Assembly (NCBI GenBank): GCA_022605425.2
Contig: JAKIMF020000005.1
Location: 964,501 to 1,028,500, forward strand
DNA: 64,000 nucleotides
From: Hamiltosporidium tvaerminnensis
Lineage: Eukaryota > Microsporidia > Dubosqiidae
Direction of reading: 5' to 3'
A program made the translations under genes and the position numbers. Position 1 is the first letter of the stretch. Every line of letters begins with the position of its first letter. Positions 22,026-30,545 of the stretch are shown here, piece after piece. The notes beneath the pieces are model-generated. The model was not told where the DNA came from, did no database searches, and was given only the letters and a program-made list of their open reading frames with translations.

Positions 22026-23195
22026 TTACTCAAGAATCATTTGCCCTACCTCAGCCTTTTGCAAATATCCTAACATTTTACGGTAAAAAGAACTACAATG
22101 TTCTCCCGTGATTTCATTAAATTTTTCATAAATTAATATTCTCAACTGAGGCTCAGTACGAGCACCACCTCGAATTACTTTATTTTTCCAGACTGAGAAT
22201 ACATTCTCAATTGGATTAAGAAATGGAGAGTAAGGTGGAAGATATTTTATTCGATACGAAGCAATTTCCTCATCATCATTCAATCCACGATAGTGATGAA
22301 TTCTCGCATTGTCCATTACAAATATTGGAGTCAAAATTCCTTGCCTTTGACAACCTTCATTAATCTCCTTAATAAATAATTTGAAATCCTCACCATTTAC
22401 GGCCCTCTCATGAACCTTATTGTATATCATACCATATTTGTTCATTGCTGCGACTACTGAAATATTTCTACTTCGAGCTGCTGTTACAGATAGGTATGCA
22501 GATTCACCTTTCATGTTACGACCTCTACTGGGGCGTGTGACTACTGCAAACCCAACTTCATCTAAAAAGACAAAGTTTTTGTCATCGTTATCAACCTCCA
22601 ACTCACGAAAACTAGTTGCGTAATTGGTTCTTAGCTCAATTGTCGAAAGTGTATTTCTACGCTCAGACACTAATGTTACACGCTTTAGAGTGTAATGGAA
22701 CTCCCTTAGTGCGCGATCAATTGTACTAGTTGACACATCAATATTAAATGTACATTTGACCCATTCTGCCAACTCATACAGGGTTTTTGTACATTCCAAA
22801 TCAACATAGGCTTGTAAGCTCTCTTTTATTTCCAAGCTTAACTTTGAGCGCCTATCACCACCTCTTTTATCGACAAATACCAAGCCAGTTTTTATATATC
22901 GTCTAACGATACTATTAACCGTCTGGTAATTTATTCGATACATCGAGGCAATTGCGGACATAGAATAGCCTTCTAATGTCTTTTCAATTATGCGTTCCCG
23001 ATCATTAATAGAAACTTTTTGTTTCCTCAGAGTTGGAATGGTGGATATTGAGAGATTTTCATCATGCGATCCAGATGTTTCTACAAGACACTTCAAAACA
23101 TTGTCATTTTCGCACTCTATATATTCCGGTGTTTCACCTACATGAAAATCATATTTGTTCTCGTTGGTATTTTTACCTGAAAAAGAATTTGACAT
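22026..23195 (-). CDS. DD34E transposase, Tc1/mariner-IS630 superfamily
   Basis: A 389-residue protein. An N-terminal helix-turn-helix (about residues 60-105, SMSAIASMYRINYQTVNSIV) would bind the arm repeats, followed by a second winged-helix-like region (LSLEIKESLQAYVD). The catalytic triad is visible as FLDEVGF, VMDNARIHH and LNPIENVFSVWK; 34 residues separate the second Asp from the Glu, giving DD34E. YLPPYSPFLNPIE is the hallmark of the superfamily. All catalytic residues are present with no frameshift or stop, so it is probably active. The ATG follows a 'ctccc' motif like that of host genes, so the element may carry its own microsporidian-type promoter. Codon use is less A/T-biased than in its neighbours. 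Confidence 0.95.
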   Translation of the reverse strand: MSNSFSGKNTNENKYDFHVGETPEYIECENDNVLKCLVETSGSHDENLSISTIPTLRKQKVSINDRERIIEKTLEGYSMSAIASMYRINYQTVNSIVRRYIKTGLVFVDKRGGDRRSKLSLEIKESLQAYVDLECTKTLYELAEWVKCTFNIDVSTSTIDRALREFHYTLKRVTLVSERRNTLSTIELRTNYATSFRELEVDNDDKNFVFLDEVGFAVVTRPSRGRNMKGESAYLSVTAARSRNISVVAAMNKYGMIYNKVHERAVNGEDFKLFIKEINEGCQRQGILTPIFVMDNARIHHYRGLNDDEEIASYRIKYLPPYSPFLNPIENVFSVWKNKVIRGGARTEPQLRILIYEKFNEITGEHCSSFYRKMLGYLQKAEVGQMILE

Positions 23196-23221
23196 GGGAG
23201 TTAATTTTATAATGAATGAAT

Positions 23222-23482
23222 TATTTTTTAAATTTTTATTTTATAAATTTCTATTTTTTTAATTTTTTTTTAAATTTCTATTTTTTAAAAATAATTATTA
23301 TATTGATTGCAAGGATTATTATATTGATTGCAAGGATTATTATATTGATTGCAAGGATTATTATATTGATCGAAAAATTATTATATTGATCGAAAAATTA
23401 TTATATTGATTGCAAGGATTATTATATTGATCGAAAAATTATTATATTGATTGCAAGGATTATTATATTGATCGAAAAACCC
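23222..23482. repeat. Right inverted arm of the transposon, nine tandem units plus A/T-rich inner segment
   Basis: Read inward from 23482, the unit order is A-B-A-B-A-A-B-B-B: the left arm's order plus one extra B unit. The 21-bp length difference between the arms equals exactly one B unit. The inner A/T-rich segment matches the left arm base for base apart from isolated changes. Confidence 0.9.
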
Positions 23483-23810
23483 TATATATTCATACTTCAA
23501 TAAACTTTATATTTTTAAACTTTTATCTAAATAAAATCCTAATTTTTTTATTTTAAAGTTTAATATCTGTTTTAATTTTGGTATTTCCTCTTTTATTTAC
23601 ACATATACATTCTAAAGAAACTTTCTTGAAAATAAAATATTTTTTTTGCTATAATTGTATTTATTTTCATATAAGAATAGAAAAAGAAATATCTATTAAA
23701 TCGTTAATTTGATAAAAGTTGAATGAATTTATTTTTTCATACAATACCCATGTATAATACTAACACTTCTTATTTATTTAAATATTTTTTAATCTGTTTC
23801 TACCCTCTTA

Positions 23811-24540
23811 TGTGAGGGAGAACAACCACATAAAAAACTTTCTGCTTGGTAATGAGTGTGTGAAACTGGTGTGAGATCCTTGTTTGGATTTTTGGTGGAA
23901 TCAAACCATACTACATTTTAGGTTGTTTTATGGGGGTTGTTATAGAGAGGAGAGGTCTGGGAAATAACGAAACTTGATCTATATATAAATTTATTTGTAG
24001 TTTTTTATGTAACCAGATTGCAGACCGCAAGTGAACATGTAGGTAATTGCCATGTAAAAGCATGGAAAACCTAGCCTTGTTTACTCGGGTTAGAAGACTA
24101 TGTGCCTGGAAGATATAAAAACAAAAACCATAAAAGACAGAAGAGCTAAGTGGCAGATTATACCTGTTGGTATGACATTGCACTGTCTAGGTGGACCCAT
24201 GTAAATCACTGAAATGTATCTTAGCTAGAAGTTTATTGGGTTCTGAAATTGCAGAGTAAATGAGAATGCTGCATAGTCTTGGGGGAGCCCAGGGGAGGCT
24301 TCAGCCTTCGATAACACACCATGCAACGTACATTAACGAACTCCGGGCAACTGCCTCGTCTATTAATTGGGTTTTACACACCTGGTAGATGAAAGGCTTT
24401 GGGACTTAGGTATCGTAGGAGGTACTTATAGAGTGGTGGAATAGCAGTCATTTATGTTAAACCTAGAACTACGTTAATGTCATAAAAACAAGGGTAACAC
24501 TTGCCACTATTTTAAAAAGATGTGAGATTTTTAAATAAAG
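23811..24540 (+). repeat. Dispersed repeat family A, copy A1 (retroposon-like, with candidate target-site duplication)
   Basis: Starts 'tgtgagggagaacaaccaca' and ends 'gagatttttaaataaag'. It is flanked by 'tctaccctctta' (23799-23810) and 'tctacctcttctta' (24541-24554), a good candidate target-site duplication. It is visibly richer in G+C than its surroundings. No reading frame is conserved among the copies, so it is non-coding. Strongly conserved blocks include 'gaacatgtaggtaattgcca', 'atcttagctagaagtttatt' and 'ctgcatagtcttgggggagc'. The 3' end carries AATAAA. A SINE-like or truncated LINE-type element is the likeliest reading. Confidence 0.85.
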
Positions 24541-24554
24541 TCTACCTCTTCTTA

Positions 24555-24900
24555 GAATAAATATCTAGTTAAATTAATATATTGCTATTTTAAAAAATAT
24601 TTTTCTTCTCTTCTTAAAAATACTTAATTAATTAAATTAATTTTCTTAATCTTCTTATAATCCAATATGTATATCACTATTACTATTACTATCTATATAT
24701 ATATAAATATCAATTATCATATTAATGTGTTGTTTTAGCAATCTTTAAAATTTTTATATAAAAAAACTTACAAATTTAAACTAAAAGTAAATTTTTATAA
24801 AATTTAATTAAAAAGCTACTCGGCCTGTATAAATCAAAAGTAAAAAAAGCCTAAAATTCACCAAATTTAAGAAACAATTATTTACAAAAAAATAAATTAA
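24555..24900. other. AT-rich 3' flank of the Med15-like gene
   Basis: No gene. It includes short A/T microsatellite-like text near 24690-24715 ('actattactatctatatata'). Confidence 0.5.
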
Positions 24901-27900
24901 TCATCTTTTCTTAGACAAAAGTAAAACATTTAAACCATCTTCACCTCCACCTTCAAATTTACTTACAGCAGACATAACACATTTCCTAAAACTAATTTCT
25001 CCTTTGTCACACATCTTAACACTAGATTTTTCTATTTCTTTAATCAATAAAGCATTTAATTCTTTTAAATACTCAAACAATGCTCGAACAGTTTTATCAT
25101 CTAAAAAATAAAATTCTTCTTTCACACAAAATGCCTGTTTTTCTAACACACACTTCACCCTTAAAAATTTAAAATATTCTTCATTTTTGACACACAAATT
25201 TATAAATTGTACTCTTACATTCTCCATCTTTATTAAAGAATTTTTATTTAAATTTATTTTTAAAATTATTTCTTTCTTTTCTTCTTCTGACAAATCTTTT
25301 TTGTTTTTTCTTACAAATGCATTCAACCATTCCACTTTAGAATGAATATCTTCCAACTTGTCATCCTTTATATCAGTATTGTTAATATCTGTTTTGTATG
25401 TATCTGTTTTATTAATATCTGTTTTGTTTATATCTTTAATATAATTAATGTCTTTAATATAATTAATATCCTTAATATCTTTAATATCTTTAATATAATT
25501 AATGTCTTTAATATCTCTTATATCCCTAATATCTTCACATTTTTCACCACAGGTTTCTTGGTTTGTATTTAAATAAATTTCTTTGTTAGATTCTTCGTCA
25601 TTAATTTGTTGCTTTTTAAGTTTAATTTTAAATCCAAATATTTTATTGCTTAAAAAATATGTATCTGAAGTAATAACACTGCCATCTTCTATTTTATTAG
25701 TTAATAATTTGTATTTTTCATGTGGTGTTAATTCTTTCTCTTTTTTAATTTCATATTCTATATTTTTAGATGTAATATTGGGTTTATATTCAAGAGACTT
25801 TAAAATTGGTATTGGATTAGTAAAGGGGTGTAAGGTATTAGTAGTGTTATTAAAGGGGTGTAAGGTAATAGTAGTGTTATTAAAGGAGTGTAAGGTATTA
25901 GTAGTGTTATTAAAGGAGTGTTGTATAATAGTACAGTTACTAACACCCTCTAAATAATCTATAGTGTTATTAACACCTTCTAGCATATCCTTATCACCAA
26001 AACCCTCTAATTTATCTATAGTGTTACTAACACTTTCTAACACACCTTCTCTATCACTAACACCCTCCTCTTTACTACTAATATCACCCCCTCTATTATC
26101 CTTATCACTAACACCCTCTAATCCATCCTCTATATCATTATCACCCTCTTCTATAATATTAAACCCCTTTACCATCTTAATACCAATTCCTTCTTCAAAA
26201 AATACACGTCTCTCTTCAATAAGACGATCCATAAGATCATCAGGTGTTAGAATACCTTCACCCTCTGCTTCACTATCCTCACCATCATTATCACCACAAT
26301 AGTCCTTATAACCACCATACTCCTCTTCTAAATCCTCAATTTCTTTTAAAACTTTTTCTATAATTTCTTTTCTACTAAGTTCTACTACTTTAAGTTCTAC
26401 TTTCTTTGTAACTGTCTCTATATTATCTACCCTTTTATCTTGACTGGTTAATGATCTACTTAAGTTCTTCTCTTGTAATTTCCATGTCTCTTCTTCTTTT
26501 ATTTCTTCTACTTTTTTACAAATTACAACTTTATTTTTTGTACTTATAAAGGTAGAATTAAAGGGGGTGTTATTATAAGGATTTGTAGAGGAGGTGTTAT
26601 TATACTGACTAGTATTTAAAAGGTTAGGGTTAGTAATAGGGGTGTTATTATAAGGGTTAGTGGATGGGGTGTTAGTATAAGGGTTAGTAGAGGAGGTGTT
26701 ATTATAAGGATTAGTAGTAGTAGTGTTATTATAAGGGGTAGTAGATGGGGTGTTATTAATACCATTAGTAAATAACGAGGTGTTATTATACTGACTAGTA
26801 CCAGGGGTGTTATTATACTGACTAGTACTAGTGTTATTTATAGTACTATTATACCCGTTACTACCATATAAATCATTACCAGTATAATAGTTACTACTAA
26901 CACCCTTTAAACTACTATCCTTATTATTAACACCTCTTGTAGTATCAAAGTGGTTACCCATTATTCTATCAAACATATTAACACTACTATTACTATTAAC
27001 ACCGTTATCTTTACTATCTAGGTTATTTTCAGAATAAGAAGAAATATTTTGTATTTTCTTTAAAGAAGGTGATAATTTACTTTTTCTACCTCTTTTACGT
27101 GGAGAGGTTATTGTATTTGTGTCTTGTTGTTGTGAAATATTTTGTCTATAATTTGTATTGTAAATATCTCTTTCTATTCTATTATTTAAAGGGGTGTTAC
27201 TATAAGGGGTATTAGTATTGTTTAAAGGGGTGTTACTATAAGGGTTTGTAGTATTGTTATTTAAAGGGGTGTTGGTATAAGAGTTAGTAGAAGTATTATT
27301 TAAAGGGGTGTTATTATAAGGGTTTGTAGTATTGTTTAAAGGGGTGTTATTATAAGGGTTTGTAGTATTGTTTAAAGGGGTGTTACTATAAGGGTTAGTA
27401 GTAGTATTATTTAAAGGGGTGTTATTATAAGGGTTACTAGAAGAGGTGTTATTCACAGTACTATTATACCCGTTATTACTATAACTACCATTATTACTGT
27501 TTATTTCATTATTATGTTTAATTTCTTGTTCTGTATACTTAACACCTTCTTTAGAATACATATGCTGTCTATCTATCTTAATAACAGGTGATTTTACTGT
27601 TTTTATAGTTTTATTAGATTCTTGTGGAATATCGTTATATCTTAAGAATTCTGGCATTTCATTAAAAATAGAGGGGTGTCTATTTATAGTATTGTGTTGG
27701 TAAATAAAGGGGGTGTTAATATTTGAGGTATTATGGTTTGTATTTAAAGGGGTGTTAATTGTAGTGGTATTGGGATTTGTTGTATTAGAGGTGTTAATTA
27801 TAGTGGGATTAGGATTTGTGTTATTATAAGGGGTAGTATTTAAAGGGGTGTTATTTGTAGTGTTACTATATGGGGTGTTATTATAGGTATTACTATTAGG

Positions 27901-29529
27901 ATTTGTGTTATTATAAGGGTTTGTATTTAAAGGGGTGTTATTATAGGTATTGTTATTAGGGGTGTTGTTATAAGTATTACTATTAGGGTTGCTATTATAA
28001 GTATTGCTATTAGGGGTGTTATTCCCAGCACTATTATAAGAGGTGTTATTCCCAGCACTATTATATGGGGTGTTATTTATACTACCGCCATACCCATTAT
28101 TACCATACCCGTTACCACTACAATTATCACCCCCTTCTTCACTTCCTTTTAAATAATTAGAATTCCTTTTAATTTCTACATTTACAGGATTAATTTTACT
28201 TTTAAAATATCTCGTTTTCTTAGAAATATTACTATTAAAAACAGGATAATAATTAGAATTATTCATTATATGTTCTGTATTAATATTAGGGTTTTGTTTA
28301 TATAATTGATTTGATAATGAAATAGAAGGGTTATTTATATGAGAATAAAGGTTATTGTTAGTAGAGTAAGGATTAATAGAATAAGGGGTGTTATTTGTAA
28401 GGGTGTTATTATAAGGATTTGTGTTTATAGGGTTATTTGAAGTATTGTTTATGCATTGATTAGGGTTAGGGCTGGGGTTAGGATATATATTATTATAAGG
28501 ATAGGTAGTATAAGGGTTAGGCTTACTCCCATATTGATTAGTGTTATAATTGGTATTGTTATAAGGGTTGGTATTGTTAGTGTTATAAGGGTTAGTATTA
28601 CTAGTAGTATAAGGATTACCGTTATTATTAACACTATTATTATTACCATTAACACTACTATTAATACTATTAACACTACTATTAATACCATTAGCACTAC
28701 CACTACTACTAACACCACAATTAATACTATTAACACTACTATTAGCTCCACTGTTACTATTCCCTGTATAAAAACCTTTCTTTATATTATTTATATTACT
28801 TAAATGACTTCTACTACCAGAAACTGTATAGAAGGGTATATTTGCATGTAAGGGTTGCGAATTATTATATGAAGAATTATTTTGATTGTAAAATATTTGT
28901 TGTGGGTGGAAGTTATTTTGAAGAGGGTGTCTTGGTATAGAGAATGTATCAGTATAGGGAGTAGAAGGATTAGAGGGGTTTGAGGGATTTGATGGATGAG
29001 CAGAAGGATTAGCAATGTAAGGATTAGAGGGATTAGTAGTAGTGTAGGGATTAGAGGGATTAGAAGGATTAGCAATGTAAGGATTAGAGGGATTAGTAGT
29101 AGTGTAGGGATTAGAAGGATTAGAAGGATTAGAAATGTAAGGATTAGATGGATTAGTAGTAGTGTAAGGATTAGATGGATTAGCAATGTAAGGATTAGAG
29201 GGATTAGCAATGTAAGGATTAGAAGAATTACTAGATGTAGAAGACTTGGTGGATGATTCAGAAATATTATAGTTTGATTCTGTTTGTTTAGAAGAATGCA
29301 TATGTGTGGGATTTTGTGTCATTTTAGTAATTTTACAGTATTTTTCATTCATTTTATAAAGATACTCTTCAATAGTTTTACTTTGTTCAAAACTGATCTG
29401 TTCTGCTTTTATAGCTGCTTCTCGTATTTGTTCAAGAGCGTGTGTGTTGGAGAAAGGAGAAGACTTAAGTGCATTGAAAAGTTTTATGAGGTTTTTTTTG
29501 CGTTCGTCTGGGTTTGGTTTATTGTGCAT
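24901..29529 (-). CDS. Asn-rich nuclear protein with N-terminal KIX-like domain (Med15/Gal11-type Mediator tail subunit, probable)
   Basis: A 1542-residue protein. Residues 8-72 (DERKKNLIKLFNALKSS... QIREAAIKAEQI... SKTIEEYLYKMNEKYCKI) resemble the activator-binding KIX domain of yeast Gal11/Med15 in order and spacing: ER-KN, IR-A, E, SK-EEY, MNEK. About 900 residues of Asn/Thr/Pro/Tyr-rich tandem repeats (SNPYIANP, NPYNNTPLNN) follow, taking the place of the Gln-rich tracts of Gal11. An AT-hook/NLS-like SPRKRGRKSKLSP lies near residue 808. Acidic and coiled-coil-prone segments lead to a conserved-looking C-terminal domain (about 1390-1542) that I do not recognise but that could anchor it to Mediator. 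If right, it links activators to RNA polymerase II. The call rests on one short domain read by eye; an unrelated Asn-rich chromatin protein remains possible. The start ATG follows 'ccaacacc'. Confidence 0.7.
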   Translation of the reverse strand: MHNKPNPDERKKNLIKLFNALKSSPFSNTHALEQIREAAIKAEQISFEQSKTIEEYLYKMNEKYCKITKMTQNPTHMHSSKQTESNYNISESSTKSSTSSNSSNPYIANPSNPYIANPSNPYTTTNPSNPYISNPSNPSNPYTTTNPSNPYIANPSNPSNPYTTTNPSNPYIANPSAHPSNPSNPSNPSTPYTDTFSIPRHPLQNNFHPQQIFYNQNNSSYNNSQPLHANIPFYTVSGSRSHLSNINNIKKGFYTGNSNSGANSSVNSINCGVSSSGSANGINSSVNSINSSVNGNNNSVNNNGNPYTTSNTNPYNTNNTNPYNNTNYNTNQYGSKPNPYTTYPYNNIYPNPSPNPNQCINNTSNNPINTNPYNNTLTNNTPYSINPYSTNNNLYSHINNPSISLSNQLYKQNPNINTEHIMNNSNYYPVFNSNISKKTRYFKSKINPVNVEIKRNSNYLKGSEEGGDNCSGNGYGNNGYGGSINNTPYNSAGNNTSYNSAGNNTPNSNTYNSNPNSNTYNNTPNNNTYNNTPLNTNPYNNTNPNSNTYNNTPYSNTTNNTPLNTTPYNNTNPNPTIINTSNTTNPNTTTINTPLNTNHNTSNINTPFIYQHNTINRHPSIFNEMPEFLRYNDIPQESNKTIKTVKSPVIKIDRQHMYSKEGVKYTEQEIKHNNEINSNNGSYSNNGYNSTVNNTSSSNPYNNTPLNNTTTNPYSNTPLNNTTNPYNNTPLNNTTNPYNNTPLNNTSTNSYTNTPLNNNTTNPYSNTPLNNTNTPYSNTPLNNRIERDIYNTNYRQNISQQQDTNTITSPRKRGRKSKLSPSLKKIQNISSYSENNLDSKDNGVNSNSSVNMFDRIMGNHFDTTRGVNNKDSSLKGVSSNYYTGNDLYGSNGYNSTINNTSTSQYNNTPGTSQYNNTSLFTNGINNTPSTTPYNNTTTTNPYNNTSSTNPYTNTPSTNPYNNTPITNPNLLNTSQYNNTSSTNPYNNTPFNSTFISTKNKVVICKKVEEIKEEETWKLQEKNLSRSLTSQDKRVDNIETVTKKVELKVVELSRKEIIEKVLKEIEDLEEEYGGYKDYCGDNDGEDSEAEGEGILTPDDLMDRLIEERRVFFEEGIGIKMVKGFNIIEEGDNDIEDGLEGVSDKDNRGGDISSKEEGVSDREGVLESVSNTIDKLEGFGDKDMLEGVNNTIDYLEGVSNCTIIQHSFNNTTNTLHSFNNTTITLHPFNNTTNTLHPFTNPIPILKSLEYKPNITSKNIEYEIKKEKELTPHEKYKLLTNKIEDGSVITSDTYFLSNKIFGFKIKLKKQQINDEESNKEIYLNTNQETCGEKCEDIRDIRDIKDINYIKDIKDIKDINYIKDINYIKDINKTDINKTDTYKTDINNTDIKDDKLEDIHSKVEWLNAFVRKNKKDLSEEEKKEIILKINLNKNSLIKMENVRVQFINLCVKNEEYFKFLRVKCVLEKQAFCVKEEFYFLDDKTVRALFEYLKELNALLIKEIEKSSVKMCDKGEISFRKCVMSAVSKFEGGGEDGLNVLLLSKKR
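25370..25535 (-). repeat. In-gene (Asp-Ile-Lys/Asn)n repeat in the Med15-like gene
   Basis: Words of 'attaatatctttaatat' type encode RDIRDIKDINYIKDIKDI and then DINKTD repeats. Frame is kept. Confidence 0.75.
25815..25935 (-). repeat. Four 30-bp repeats encoding FNNTTNTLHP
   Basis: The + strand unit 'attaaaggggtgtaaggtat' plus 'tagtagtgtt' occurs four times with one to three changes each. Confidence 0.8.
26560..28075 (-). repeat. Long array of NPYNNTP-type repeats
   Basis: On the + strand the word 'aggggtgttattataagggt' and its variants recur dozens of times, especially regularly at 27180-27450 (period about 36-42 bp, encoding TTNPYNNTPLNN) and 27700-28060. Between the arrays lies less repetitive coding sequence with the AT-hook-like motif near 27080-27105. 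Confidence 0.8.
28936..29232 (-). repeat. NPSNPYIANPSNPYTTT repeat array just after the KIX-like domain
   Basis: The + strand repeats 'ggattagagggattagcaat' and 'agtagtgtagggattagagg' words. Higher-order units of about 63-72 bp recur three to four times, encoding alternating NPSNPYIA and NPSNPYTTT. Confidence 0.8.
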
Positions 29530-29967
29530 GGTGTTGGTTTTATGGATTGTTTTTTTTTATTGTAAAAATATCCCCTTTTTTTGGTTTTATAATTTTTTTA
29601 TGGTTTGAAAATGAAACAATGTAAGGAAAGTGACGAATAAGAAAATATAGGAGTTGGATATAGGTTAGTAATGTGTGTGTGGTTTGTGTTTGTTGGTATA
29701 TGGATAGGGGAGAGATGGGGGTTTGTGTTTATCTATGTCTAGGTTAGTATTAGCAAGTATAATAGGTTAGTAAATTAGGTGTAGAATGATAGGATTTATA
29801 ATATAAAGGTAGTAAATTGGTTTATAAGGATATAATTTATAGTATAAAAGGTAAAAATGAGGGTAATTAAGGGTAACAGATTTTCATGTTATTTTATTAA
29901 AGTTTAGGTAAAAATCATTGCCTGATTTAAATAATCTTTTATACAACCTCATTATATTCTTAGAAGA
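29530..29967. other. 5' flank of the Med15-like gene, C-rich on the coding strand
   Basis: 29640-29760 is G/T-rich on the + strand ('gatggggg', 'tgtgtgtggtttgtgtttgt'), so the coding strand is C/A-rich before the ATG. That parallels the C-rich leader of the RdRP gene. Probably the promoter region; no discrete element was identified. Confidence 0.4.
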
Positions 29968-30545
29968 ACGACTCTTTTTTTATGTTTATTGTCGGTTCCT
30001 CTAGTGTGGTCGTCTTTTTAAAATATGAAAAGTGTTATTTCATGTGGTATCATAGTTAATACCAATCTCCTTGATACTAACTTGTCTTAAAATGGGTGTG
30101 GATTTTCATCTAACTAGGCTCCTTGAATAACCATATTGAAGTTTCTTCATAATTATATTGAGTATTTAGTCTTGACTTAGTCTTCTTCCTTGATCATAGA
30201 AAATTGTTTCGAATGTCTTCTTAAGTACTATTATATGAATGTATGCCTCTACATTCAAGGAAAGGTGCAGGCTTTTAACATACCTCTCATGGTATTTGGT
30301 CACAATACCGTCCCAGGTTATCACATAAGGAATTATCTCGACACTACATTTATAATTAAGATCTAACTCATTGACTAAAGGTCATAATTCTTATGTTTTA
30401 GGCTAAATTGTTTGAAGTTAATCTTGTAAAGTTATTCATATTACAATGAGAGTTTTCTTTTCCATTTATTTTAGAAATGTAGTATAATAGCCTAAAAAGA
30501 ACATATCTGGCAAATTATTCCGTATTTTAGCATCGGTTCAATGTT
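29968..30545 (+). repeat. Dispersed repeat family B, copy B1
   Basis: Matches copies B2 and B3 at several ordered blocks: 'cgactctttttttatgttta' at the start, 'agaaaattgtttcgaatgtc' near 30198, 'caataccgtcccaggttatc' near 30303, 'agatctaactcattgac' near 30360, and 'attattccgtattttagcat' near 30514. No open frame is shared. The family is T-rich on this strand. Confidence 0.7.

Larger units (their letters stand above)
21757..23482 (-). mobile_element. Apparently intact Tc1/mariner-IS630 transposon with long repeat-built inverted arms
   Basis: A 1726-bp element holding one intact transposase gene, with inverted arms of 240 bp (left) and 261 bp (right). The outer ends read 'gggtttttcgatcaatataa' inward from 21757 and its complement inward from 23482. 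TA dinucleotides flank both ends (21755-21756 and 23483-23484), as expected for the superfamily, which inserts at TA. The arms leave only about 25-30 bases between themselves and the transposase stop and start codons. The intact ORF and near-identical arms suggest recent insertion. It sits in gene-poor DNA and breaks no gene I can see. Confidence 0.93.

Noticed and set aside
21757-23482. CRISPR-like appearance of the 20/21-bp arrays flanking 22026-23195
   Set aside because: Units abut without unique spacers and the two arrays are inverted copies at transposon ends with TA flanks, so they are transposon arms.
23911-24183. Minus-strand ORF of 90 codons with HTNRYNL motif, partly shared with 37647-37940
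   Set aside because: Both lie inside repeat family A; the frame shifts between copies A1 and A2 and hits a stop in A3, so it is not a conserved protein.
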